Shown here piece after piece: positions 28,907-41,700 of a DNA stretch of 64,000 bases. A model generated the notes under the pieces. The model saw only the letters and a list, made by a program, of their open reading frames with translations, made no database searches and was not told the DNA's origin. Both the position numbers and the translations under genes were made by a program. Source of the stretch: Agelas oroides (taxonomy: Eukaryota; Porifera; Demospongiae; Agelasida; Agelasidae); the NCBI GenBank assembly GCA_949130485.1, contig OX422197.1, positions 4,859,693-4,923,692 on the forward strand, in the 5' to 3' direction. Position 1 is the first letter of the stretch; each line of letters begins with the position of its first letter.

Positions 28907-30459
28907 GGGATTCACTTTGTTCACCGATTCTGAGGTCAGGCACGTGCGCTGTGATTACGTAATGCATTACTCGAGTGTATGTAAGAGGGAAAGTTGGTGT
29001 GTCCGAAACACAGAAAAGCAAGATGAGGGCGAAATTTATGTAAAGCTAGTCTAAAATGCCCCTGCAAAGTGATAGTCTGATAGTTGAGGTAGAAATATGG
29101 GATCTGTGCCTGCCAGTGGCACACATGTATGTACAATGATTTATATAAGTTACATGTGTGAGACTAGCAGGCTACATACTCTTGATGACACCCCAGCTTG
29201 AAGTGCTCAAGCATCTTGGCCATGCAAACTTTGATGACAACAGATCATCAGAATTGAAGTGATTTTTCCATTTATCGTTGTTTGGGATGATGTTTGGATG
29301 AAGTATGGCCTTAGATCGGAAGAAGCTACATGGAAGCTACCAAATTGTTTATCAACAATGCAGAGTTTGTTGGGATTGCCATTTTCTCCCCAAGGAGCTG
29401 GAGTAACTCCATGGTGGGTGTCATTAACTTTATGCCTTGGCTGATGATCATGTAAGCCAGACCAAACCAACCACAGCACAGATTGTGTTCGGTGTCATGC
29501 ACAGGGAAGGGTCAGGTGGCTTCTCAGAGGGTTTGTGTGTTTGTGGAATGCACTCAGCGGAGAAGCTGATTGCTAGCTTTTGAAAGAGAACTTAAAATTG
29601 GTACGAAAGCTCATCAAGTCACCAGACCCTTATCTGTGAACAGGAGGGAGACATGACGTCACATCATAGTGGCAATTAATGTGCTGTGATAACATTCCAA
29701 TGGCAAGAATTGTGAATTAGTGCTACAAACAAGAGTGATTCTATGAATGAAGTCATGATGAGTGCATTCACTGTGCTGAAGCCATCTGACAGGCTAGACC
29801 TGTACATTGCTAGTTTAATAGTCGGTTGTTCATGAGAAGCAATTTTGACTAGCCAGGCGGCTTCAGTTTTGTTGAAAACTCCATGTGCCCACATTGACTT
29901 CGTCCATATAGTTGTAGCTTGTATTCATGGTTGTTGCTCTTGGAATATCGTACAGCACGTTGTCAATACCATGGGCCGGTGTGGCAGTGTGTATTATGTC
30001 ATTGCTGAATGCTAGGAGTTTCATTCTCATTAATCCGATGTTTACTATTCCCATTGTTCTCTTTAGATGCAGGACACAAAGATCCAAGTTTCCGAGACTG
30101 TCACAGATCTCTACCAAATTTTCAGACACAGTAGCACCTTGCTTGTGTCACTGTTCTCATCTTCAGCTAGATATGCATCTAAAATTTTGCATGATTTCAT
30201 TTCAGTGAATCTTGTACTTTATCAGAGAGTTTAGTACTTTTCTTCTACATTGGCTGTGCTTTCCATTTGTTTTAGCTTGCATGAAGACTTCATTCTGCAA
30301 AGCCAAACCCTACATATTGGCATGCGTAGCCTGTACACTGCCAGTGCCAGCATAAGTTCAGTTCGGCGCGCGCGAATGCGCGCATAGCGCATCAGCATGT
30401 TCTGTCACGTGGTAATCATGTGCCTTCTGTCCTCAGAGTCGGTGAACAAAGTGAATCCC
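28907..30459 (-). mobile_element. 1553-bp non-autonomous MULE-like element, copy 2 (inverted)
   Basis: A mirror image of copy 1 about position 28891.5. Every small ORF from 27575 to 30208 has an identical counterpart with coordinates summing to 57783, so there is no net indel over at least 2.6 kb. One base differs in length near the outer ends (gggactt versus gggatt). It is flanked by perfect 9-bp GTCGCGTAC repeats (28898-28906 and 30460-30468), consistent with a MULE target duplication, though this 9-mer is also part of the local satellite. Confidence 0.8.
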
Positions 30460-30510
30460 GTCGCGTACAGCGTAGCGTATAGCGTCGCGTATAGTGTCGC
30501 GTTCATAAGC
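30460..30510. repeat. GC-rich ~12-bp satellite, right block
   Basis: gtcgcgtacagcgtagcgta-type repeats continue the left block (27283-27322) beyond the palindrome. They lie about 120 bp upstream of the CBM21 copy 2 start codon. Confidence 0.7.
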
Positions 30511-30627
30511 GTCTGAATGCGTACATAAATTACACGAATACGCTTTCGCACTCACTGTTAGCATATTGTACCGTTCTCACGGCCACGCATATCTCTTCTG
30601 CAATTCAGAACTAGAGTTTTGGCGAAA

Positions 30628-31453
30628 ATGGGATCTGCAACAAAAGCGTTGAAAAGGCTACTTCGATTCATGGTGCGCCGACGTACATGCCGTTCGAAGA
30701 CTCAATCCAACAAGATCCCTTTAGGAGAAGTTCCTCAAGTCCTCTCAGAGACGTCAACAACAACCGACTCGCGAAGTGAGTACCAACCTTTGGAGACAGT
30801 AGACTCGCACGTGTACACAGAAGTGAGCCCCGCCCACACCATGGCTAGCCCCACCCCTCAATGCCCCTTCGATGACTGATATTGGCGTCCTTTTACAGCC
30901 AGAAAAGCACGACGCGTGTAAGGAGGAACCCAACATAGACGTCGCCTTCGATGACATTGATATTGGCGTCCTTTTACAGCCAGAAAAGCACGACGCGTGT
31001 AAGGAGGAACCCAACATAGACAGGATTGACTGTGAGAGTTCAAGTTCAACTACTGACAAAAAATCTTGGAGGCGTTTTGGCTCCCCATCTGATGACTTGC
31101 TATGCGATTTAAGTGAAGACGACGCATTTCCTGAGGCAAATAGCAACGGACCTGTTGCCCTCGATGTAGAATCTCTGCACTTCCAGGATGGACGGATAAA
31201 AGGCGTCATCCAGGTGACAAACATGGCATATGAGAAATATGTGACTGTGCGCTGGTCAGTAGATGGGTGGAAGACATGGATTGACACAGATGCGACATTC
31301 CACAGCAGACTCAGCAAAGACAGTGATCTGTTCGAATTCATCATACCCTCACAGACAAAAACTGACTTTGCTGTGAGGTATCACGCAGCTGGACAGGAAG
31401 TGTGGGATAACAACTCTGGATGGAATTATCAGTTTTACCCCAACATGCATTGA
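30628..31453 (+). CDS. CBM21 protein, PPP1R3-like glycogen-targeting subunit, copy 2
   Basis: Exons are 30628-30822 and 30899-31453, both phase 0 (249 aa). The 76-bp intron runs from gtgagc to cttttacag. The second exon could instead start at 30980, because its first 81 bp, including the splice acceptor, are tandemly duplicated; that choice gives 222 aa. The N-terminus MGSATKALKRLLRFMV matches copy 1. The CBM21 domain has NMAYEKYVTVRWSVDGWKTW, TDFAVRYHAAGQEVWDNN and SGWNY. CBM21/PPP1R3 proteins bring PP1 to glycogen and promote its synthesis. A clear RVxF motif was not found. It has a normal 5'UTR, whereas copy 1 has been cut off from its own by the MULE. This is probably the functional copy. 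Confidence 0.8.
30865..31029 (+). repeat. 81-bp tandem duplication spanning a 3' splice site
   Basis: Two units of gatattggcgtccttttacag plus exon sequence to caacatagac. The two acceptor AGs are 81 bp apart, an exact multiple of three. A 2-bp indel lies in the intronic part. Confidence 0.85.
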
Positions 31454-32720
31454 CTACATTACCCGGTATTCCAGAGTAAACTATGATGACACACTAACGT
31501 AGCATCATCTATATTGTATTGAATAACTACACTGTACAAGTACCAGTATTTATCACTTATTGTACCAGTCCAACATGCATGCACTGACTGTATTACCCAT
31601 TCAAGAGTGTGTATCTTATGATTCCAATACTGTATAATTATGCATTATATGACAAGGATTTCACAAGCAACACTGTTTAGCTTACCTATAGCTAGCCGTC
31701 AGTCTAGAGATCTAGATTTCTTAGTCTCCTTACATCAATAAATGGGGTTGGTAACTACACTGTACAAGTACTATCACAATTTATTTTATTGTACCATTGA
31801 CTACATTACCCACGCAGCTTTCCAGCTAAACTAGAGACACTACTAGTATCATTTATATGCATTATTCTGATCTATATTGTATTGTATGACTAAAATAGTA
31901 TATTAACTTACCCAGTATTCAGTCAACATTCTGCGCAGACGGCATGTCATGAACTAAATGCATGAACAACCAACGAACCACATCTCCCTCATTTTTACCA
32001 CATTTTCATCCACCCTGGTGGTACTGCTCCACACTGTATATAGCATTCAGTCTACTTCAATCTTAATTATTTTGGTCATCTCAGTAACACACCATGCATG
32101 TATCATGTGACACACCATGAAGTTCAAGGGGTGCATGGTTCCAAACAGTAGGATTCAAAACATAGCTTCTTCTTTCAGAATACAAATCAGCATTCTGGTA
32201 AAAAGTTTGATGTTGTTCTCATCTTGCACAACTGCCCGTAGATTTTTGATTCCATCCCCAGCCTTGGTTGCACGGTTATGGTACATAATTAAGAAGCTGC
32301 TCATAGATCTAAAAACAGCATTCTTTGGATATGCATCCCACAGATGCACATCCCAACAATGCAACGTACTGAGATGATCTAAACTAAATTAAGGTAACTC
32401 AAATTCTTTTACTGTTGCGTGCATGCATGTATGTAATATGTTCGTATATATTACATGCATGAGGCTTGGTATTGGCCATGGATATAGCAGTTACTTTGTA
32501 ACAACATCTGGGCCAGCAAAGTCAAGTTCAATAATTTTGATTCCATCCCTATAAGTGTGACTGGTCTAGGATGGAATGGCTTGCATGTGACAATACATTA
32601 TACTATTCTACTTTATTGAATCACATTGGGAAAATGCACATATACAAAATAAGACTCAGTATCTCATGGTATGAATAAAATGTTGCAGATTATGATGGGA
32701 CACAAAGGGATTGTAAATAA
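31454..32720. other. Intergenic, with a degenerate duplicated 3' segment
   Basis: Text around 31435-31610 (cattgactacattaccc, actacactgtacaagtac, ttgtaccag) reappears around 31750-31900. This looks like a diverged tandem duplication of the CBM21 copy 2 3' flank. The rest is AT-rich with no gene seen. Confidence 0.5.
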
Positions 32721-35700
32721 TCAAGTCTCAATGTCATCATTTTCAAGTTCCTTCAGCTTTGAGTACGTTTCTCCAACATCAAGATCAGCTTTGTTCTTAC
32801 TCTCCCTAAACAGGTAAAAGAAGCACACAATAACAATTAAAGTAACATATTTTGTGCTGACATAACTGCCTCCTCAAACACACTTCAGACTAGTGTGAGT
32901 TCCTTCAACACATCATATTCCAACTTGGCTGTACTCAGGCTATCTATAGAGCAAGAAACTTAAACCAACAGTACTATCAGCCAGTCTGTGCAGATTCATG
33001 CCCTTAACTAAACCAAACTTTTAACAGTCAGGGCTCTCAAACAGTGAATGCCTGAAACTGCATAATTATACACAAAATCTAAGCTCGATTGTGTGACACT
33101 GACCCATCCAGTGATGATCAAGGGCTCTCTGTTTCCAGTCACAGCAGCCATCATGTCTTTTTCATTCCTTGCCTAAACCCATCTACCTCCCCAAAATCAC
33201 ACTCTTTCTGCTTGCGCAGAAGCTATCTCCATTATGGCAAGTGACATCAGTAATGAAATCTGATGGTGGTCATAGGAACCAGTGTCTATTTTCAATATGC
33301 TTTCTTTGAACAACTGAACATAAGACCATGTGTTCAGCCGCAGTGGCCACTCAGTATTATGTGTCTGGAAGGAGCAATCCCACTGAGTATATCAGGCTAG
33401 ATGTTAACTTGAGCTACCTAACCTATGTGAACATGTGAAGCTATATAGTACATGAACTATGCTCACCCATCATCTGGTGAAATTGCAGGTTTGGTCATCC
33501 TCCTCCTCGCAATAATAAGATACACCATGAGGGCAGCAAATACCACTGTAGTTATACCAATTAGCAGAAGTGTTATGGTAATACCAGCTATGGCTCCATC
33601 TGTGAGTCCTCCACGCAGTCTTGGAGCATCAACTGCATAAGACAAAATAATAAGTTATGATGTAGAACCTCTCAATGAGATCCACTTAGAGGTGTTTCTA
33701 TCCATCCATTGGACCATTTCCTACTAATAATTATAATTAGCATCCCACCCATAGTTTTAGGGGGCTTAGTACAAGACTACCCACTGATCAGACTCGCTTG
33801 CCTGCTGAATTTGTATCCGGGGTACTAGCCTAGAAATTGGCTTTCTTGCTATACATGTATATATACACAGACCCATTTTGCTCAAGCACTCTAGTAAGAT
33901 CACTGTTTTGAATCAAGCTAGATATAGTGAGCATGATTAATCTGAATAATCTTTAATGTCAGTCCAGTAGTCATCCAATGAATAGAGACACCTTTCATCT
34001 GGGTACATTCTTACCCACAGAGACTTCTGTGATATCCACATTGAGTATATTAGAGTTTTCTGCAATCAGGCTAGCCAGATTACTGCCACTCTCAGAGGTT
34101 ATACCACCACCACTGACCTGAATCACAACCCTATAGTAGAGAAACATAATGTATGACTACAGTTCCTTAATCAACATCTAGCAGCTACTCAGCACACGCA
34201 ATGCATGGTTTTATGACAACTTCCAATGCAAGGCAGATATTTTGTGCTATCTAAATGATAGCAAGAGTATTTTTGACAAGATTGAGTTGGTTAATCACTC
34301 ACTGCAGCTGTTTGCGTGCAGTGAACACAGCATGTACAGTCACTATCACACCAGGATAGCCCCTCTGATGCAGTAGCTGCTGGACAGATGCAGCAAGAGC
34401 TTGCTGCAAACTCCTGTTAAAGTCACCCCGTGTGATGCCAGAGATATTCAGTTGGACCATTACAGTATTAGCAGCCTGGAGAGAACAATCAGTCGTGGAG
34501 TACACTTCAAAACACTATCATTCGATCATACATCCATGACATGTACTTACAAGAGGTAGTGGGTTAGCAGCAGGAGGATCTGTGTATAAGAAAGCAGAAT
34601 TCAGAGTTCAGCACACTACGAAAAAGATATGTTTTGAGGGACAAACATAAATTGCATGAGGGACTGGGGTTTAAACTCAGACCTCCTAAACACCAAAGAT
34701 CAAACCATAAGAAGTTACCTCCAGGGGACACCTCTAACTATTCTTCACATGCGTAGATAAAATGGGCTGGAGGTTAGCACTAGCCCCAATGCAAGACCTG
34801 ATTCCTAGCTTTTAATGGTATGTATAAGGAAGGGGGAAGAGTATAGTGTAGCAAATACCTTCAAGCAACGAGGGGCACTCCTGAGCAACCACACATCTGT
34901 CTCTGAACCTGAGAAGTCCCTGGGGACAGAAGCAGCCTTCAATACAGACAGCAGCACAGGCAATGTTACTTGCCACTGGATAATCATCACATGAAAAGTT
35001 GGTGCAAGGGCTGCCACAGGTTTGGTACTCAAACCCTGGAGGACAGTTACCCTGCACATCTGTCAGAAGGGACACAGATGTCACTACATAATTATGTCAT
35101 AGACTGACATGCTAAATATTTCATGGGAATCATAACACATGGTAGAAGACCAGATCACAACAGTTCCTATTACATTATTGGCTAAAGCTTATCTACCAAT
35201 GTGTAGCCAAGCGATATAGCTATAGATCAAAGTAGCAAACTATGCAGCACAATCTCCAGTTTCTGTAATTGCAAAAACCTACATGTGCCTAGAGTTTAAT
35301 AGGTGCATTTACAATATTGCTACAGTTTAGCAAATGTAGTGCATTGCAGGAGGTAAGGTCTGAGCTCACTTGATATGTCTGTGCATTGCGCAGATGAGGA
35401 GCACTGAGGTTGGCCCAGCTGAGAGGTGGGGGTGCATCCTTCACTGATTGCATTGGTGCACACCTGGTCTTCCCTGCACCCTCCGTTACCTAGGAAACAA
35501 GAGGGCAGGCAGAAGCTCCCTCTAGTGGTGTTGACAGTGAGGCAGCGGGAGTTGGAGGGACAGGACAGTCTAGTGTCTGGGGAACAGGCACCTGTGAGTG
35601 TGCAAATGTGTATAAAGAAAATACTTTATTAGATGTAGTTGTTAACAATGTGTACTCTGACATGTAAAGTATTACCGTACACTGGTAGCAGGTGTGGGCA

Positions 35701-38700
35701 TGGAAGTACTCACATAAATGCATGAAAAATGGGGTTATACAATTTGCAGAACTAGCCACTTACGTGCAGCGTAAATAATGCCAAAGTATACACACACTAT
35801 ATCCACTACTGCAAATACATGACATGATTTATGAGGCAAAATTCAACACTAATGAATAGACTAAGTGTAGCATTCCTGAAAGGACACACACTTACATAAT
35901 TATACCCCCACCAAGAGCACATGACATGCATGTTTATGCAGCTGCTACTTGTTTTTGCAGTGACGTACATGGCAACAATGTTCTCAGTATTACCCCCATC
36001 CTCATTTTCAATTGCAACAGAGAAGTAGCTATCTTGTGTTCTCAGAATGACACTGGTGTTTGGGTTGTCATTATTACAGTAGAAAGTCACTTACCCTGGA
36101 CCAAAGTTGGTTAAGATTGTTTAATAATGCTAGATGATGCAAAGCAGTTTACTTTCCTTTTAATGCACAGCAAAACACTTGGGGGGGGGGCTCAGATAAG
36201 TGGAAAAGTGAAGTTTGGATAAGTGACTTCATACTGTATACACATACATGTAGATAATGATAATTGTCGGATCCATGAACTCTATGAGAACATATACACA
36301 GTACTGTGGATACACACATACAGTAGAGTTACATACGTGGAACAGGCTGTGTATTTAAGCATTGCACTTGTAGGGGGCAGGGCTGGGTGTTGGGGTCACA
36401 TGTTGTGTCATTCGCCAGCACACATGTATCTTCTCCACAGTGGAAGGCACCATGGGGTGGGTCACAGGATGGCTCACACCCTGTAGACGACCCTGGCTTA
36501 CAAACATACCCAGTAGCACAGCGCACCACGGCACAGATATCTGGAGGAAAGGGGGTTAAATGACACTATGTGTATATCTGGCAAATATACTGCAACTGGA
36601 AGTACACTATGTTAGTAGTGCAGTGCACTGCTGCATATGGATGTTGGAAAAGGTTAAATTGCATTATGGGTAAATGTTACACTAGCAAATATTCAGTATG
36701 CAACAAGAGTACAAAGTACCATAGGCAATGGCATATTTTCCAATCCAAGTATCTTTATAAAAATACTATATGCTGTTAATGTGAGCGTACTTTCATTGAA
36801 ATATGTTATGTTCTCTAGGTGTTACTGCAAGCCTGTATGTATACCAAAGCATATGCATTGGACTGGTGTGGGTATGGCTGTAAGGTGAAGTAGAGTAGTA
36901 TTTGGTTACTACAGCTGTGTGGCCATCTTTCCCATGCTAATTCAAAGAATGTATAGTGCTTGTATTGCAGAGCTAGTGGTTTATACAAGTATCATCTCCC
37001 ACTAAATTCTTCTCCAGCACTGCACATGGATTAATGATAGTCACGTTTTGATAAAATAATTTTGTACATGTGTGTATTTGCAGCGGTATGGATGTATGCA
37101 TGCATGCATGGCACTATCTTCATTCCTAGGAGCTAGTGATGGATTTACCAAATTGCAGCTTACAGACTGCATGCTGACTCCTATATGTCTAGTCAGACAT
37201 GATATGCTACAATCCAATATGACTATACACACATGCATGGTCCTCTTACTAAAATTTCATTCATATACTACAGCAACCATGCACTAATATTAAATTGATA
37301 TGGCTGGCAGCCCCCCTGCACGTGTGCAGTGCCGTAATGCCTATGTGATGATGATTCTTGGTGTTCAAATTGTATGAAGTATGTAAATTATTGAAGTGAG
37401 AAGTATTGTGTTTGTGCAGCAATAGAAGCAGCACTAGATTTGTTAGTCATAACAGCAGGATGTTGTGCTGAGCATAATACACTTAAACACTTGGGTGAGC
37501 ACACACATAAGTGGGTAGTACTATGAAAGTACATAGACTGAACTATAATATCATACATCTAGATGAATGCATGACATTGTGGGGGTGAGTTTGCTGCAAT
37601 ATCTTCAGTGTACACGTAAGTGTTGATCAACAACACTTGGTATACACCCAGGCTGTAACTAAAGATAGATATTACGATTGGCCAGTCACCTGTGTACAGT
37701 TATAATATATAGCCAGGCTGCAACTATACAGAAATTATTACGTCTGGCTCAATTGTCACCTGCATGTGTACAGTTACATTAGCCGGGCTGCAACTGTACA
37801 CAGATATGTCCTGCTCAGTGGTCATCTACGTACAGTCATCTAGCCAGGCTGCAACTGTACACAGATATGTCCTGCTCAGTGGTCATCTACGTACAGTCAT
37901 CTAGCCAGGCTGCAACTGTACACAGATATGTCCTGCTCAGTGGTCATCTACGTACAGTCATCTAGCCAGGCTGCAACTGTACACAGATATGTCCTGCTCA
38001 GTGGTCATCTACGTACAGTCATCTAGCCAGGCTGCAACTGTACACAGATATGTCCTGCTCAGTGGTCATCTACATACAGTCATCTAGCCATGCTGCAACT
38101 GTACACAGATATGTCCTGCTCAGTGGTCATCTACGTACAGTCATCTAGCCAGGCTGCAACTGTACACAGATATGTCCTGCTCAGTGGTCATCTACGTACA
38201 GTCATCTAGCCAGGCTGCAACTGTACACAGATATGTCCTGCTCAGTGGTCATCTACGTACAGTCATCTAGCCAGGCTGCAACTGTACACAGATATGTCCT
38301 GCTCAGTGGTCATCTACGTACAGTCATCTAGCCAGGCTGCAACTGTACACAGATATGTCCTGCTCAGTGGTCATCTACATACAGTCATCTAGCCATGCTG
38401 CAACTGTACACAGATATGTCCTGCTCAGTGGTCATCTACGTACAGTCATCTAGCCAGGCTGCAACTGTACACAGATATGTCCTGCTCAGTGGTCATCTAC
38501 GTACAGTCATCTAGCCAGGCTGCAACTGTACACAGATATGTCCTGCTCAGTGGTCATCTACGTACAGTCATCTAGCCAGGCTGCAACTGTACACAGATAT
38601 GTCCTGCTCAGTGGTCATCTACGTACAGTCATCTAGCCAGGCTGCAACTGTACACAGATATGTCCTGCTCAGTGGTCATCTACGTACAGTCATCTAGCCA

Positions 38701-41700
38701 GGCTGCAACTGTACACAGATATGTCCTGCTCAGTGGTCATCTACGTACAGTCATCTAGCCAGGCTGCAACTGTACACAGATATGTCCTGCTCAGTGGTCA
38801 TCTACGTACAGTCATCTAGCCATGCTGCAACTGTACACAGATATGTCCTGCTCAGTGGTCATCTACGTACAGTCATCTAGCCAGGCTGCAACTGTACACA
38901 GATATGTCCTGCTCAGTGGTCATCTACGTACAGTCATCTAGCCAGGCTGCAACTGTACACAGATATGTCCTGCTCAGTGGTCATCTACGTACAGTCATCT
39001 AGCCAGGCTGCAACTGTACACAGATATGTCCTGCTCAGTAGTCATCTACGTACAGTCATCTAGCCATGCTGCAACTGTACACAGATATGTCCTGCTCAGT
39101 GGTCATCTACGTACAGTCATCTAGCCAGGCTGCAACTGTACACAGATATGTCCTGCTCAGTGGTCATCTACGTACAGTCATCTAGCCAGGCTGCAACTGT
39201 ACACAGATATGTCCTGCTCAGTGGTCATCTACGTACAGTCATCTAGCCAGGCTGCAACTGTACACAGATATGTCCTGCTCAGTGGTCATCTACATACAGT
39301 CATCTAGCCATGCTGCAACTGTACACAGATATGTCCTGCTCAGTGGTCATCTACGTACAGTCATCTAGCCAGGCTGCAACTGTACACAGATATGTCCTGC
39401 TCAGTGGTCATCTACGTACAGTCATCTAGCCAGGCTGCAACTGTACACAGATATGTCCTGCTCAGTGGTCATCTACGTACAGTCATCTAGCCAGGCTGCA
39501 ACTGTACACAGATATGTCCTGCTCAGTGGTCATCTACGTACAGTCATCTAGCTGGGCTGCAACTGTACACAGGTGAGTAATTCAGTACACAGATGACTGG
39601 CAAACCACAACAAAAGACATACAGTTTTGTTACAGCCTGGGTGTACACCAAGTGTTGCTATACACTGAAGACAATGCAACTAATGATGTGCTGTTGCAGC
39701 CTGTTTCACTGACTGGTCATCTGTACACAGATGACCAGTCAGTGAAACACATATGTGTTTACAGTTGCAGCCTGGCTGTATTACTGTACACAGATGACGA
39801 GTGAGCCATGCAGACACGTCTATTTACAGCTGCAGCCATGCTATATATTTGTACACAGATGACCAGTCAGTGAGACGACACATGTGTTTACAGTTATAGC
39901 CAGGCCATACAATTGTGCACAAATAACCAGCCAGAGAGACACATCAGGATTCAAGACATGAAGGTAGTCATATTAAGATGTAAACAGCTCAGTCATGGAC
40001 CATACGACTCTTTTTATCACTAATACTCAATTTCAAAGTAACACAAAACACTTGTATGGATTAATAACATGTTTACAATGACACATTTATGTGTAATTCA
40101 ATTACCAATAGGTGGAATTTATAACAAGGTATGGTAATTAATCTAGTTAATATTACCACACCTACACACACACACACACACCTGTCGTAGAGGGGCACTG
40201 TGATAGATTCACACACCTCCCCTGATGCTCAACCGTGCCTTTCGGACAGAAGCAACCTGACACACACTGCTGTGTGCAGACCACAGGACGGTTGTAGTTG
40301 TCACACGTGGGTGGACAGGCAGAACCACAGTCAGTGTACTCCTTGCCAGCAGGACAGGTTGTATTGACACCTGCAGTGAGGAGAAAAGGCAGCAGGAAAA
40401 ATGAAAAATTGAAGACTTTGAGTGGTTTTACTTTTTATTTTTTTGCATGCTTTCCAAGATTGTATCCCTTAGATTGAAGCTCCCAGGTCCTTCATTTTGC
40501 CATGCATGAACAATCAATAAACCACATTCCCCCCCTCAAAATAAATAGTAAAATGAAAAACAAAAAGGCAGGCCTAGATGTTACGCAAAGTCACCCACTA
40601 CGCAGGACACATTTCAGACAATACCAGGCCTCATCAGCATATGTTCAGAACTCATTAATGTAATGCAATTATAGTTGCTGTTCTACTATAACGGCCAAGC
40701 ACTTAGGAATCACAGGGTCCGTCTAGGAGACAAAGTGATATGAAGTATAACAATCTTCTGTCAGCTTAACAATACACACCTGTCGTAGAGGGGCACTGCG
40801 ATGGATTCACACACCTCCCCTGATGCTCAACCATGCCTTGTGGACAGAAGCAACCTGACACACACTGCAGTGTGCAGACCACAGGACGGTTGTAGTTGTC
40901 ACATGTGGGTGGACAAGCAGAACCACAGTCGGTGTACTCCTTGCCAGCAGGACAGGTTGTATTGACACCTGCAGTGAGGGAAAAAAGACCTAGAAATCAA
41001 TTTCTTCTCTGAAGCATAAAACAAGGAAAATTGACAAAACAAAAAATTGTGTTAGCCAAGTTCCCAGGCTCCATTGTAATTCTCAACTGTTCTGCCATAA
41101 CTGTAAGCAATCAAGAATTGGTGGTGGGGTGATAACTGTTAGTTCCCTCACTAGGGCACTGTGATGGCAGCACACACTCTCCCTCCAGCTCCACCATGTC
41201 ATCGGGGCAAAAGCAGCCCTGCAAACAACGCCGAGAGCAGGAGGGTGGGTCGTGATAGTTGGCACAGGTGATGGGACACAGAGGGCCGCATGACTTGTAC
41301 TGCCTCCCACTGGGACAGACATCTAGAGGGGTTAAGAATTGAGAAATGCTGAGTGTGAGAGGAGTGTTGAATGGTTAAAAAGGGGACCATAGGAGAGAAT
41401 GGGGTCGAGTTTGTGGACAGGAGGGAGTAAGATCTGCCAGGCACTGAGATTAGATGTTCCTTAGACATGCAGTTATAGCTACGTCTTAAGAGCCCGGGTG
41501 TGAGTTCATGGTATGTCACATGATTGCCGCACTCACATGAAGTATTGAAACCACATGACTGACTGGAAGTATTGAATTGGCACAATCCAGGCTCAGGAGG
41601 GGAAGTGTAGTTGGCAGGGAGGCGAGGGCAAGGAGGAGAGTACCCAGCAAAGTACTGCTGGTGCTCATAGTTGGTTCCACACAGCCAATGAGTCTGGCAC

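Noticed and set aside
27575-30208. Mirror-image open frames of 60-93 codons on both strands
   Set aside because: Identical pairs arise only because the palindrome arms are identical; no domain, no initiation context, and the elements look non-coding.
37782-39571. CRISPR-like regular array
   Set aside because: The 61-bp units are contiguous and near-identical with no unique spacers; the genome is eukaryotic.
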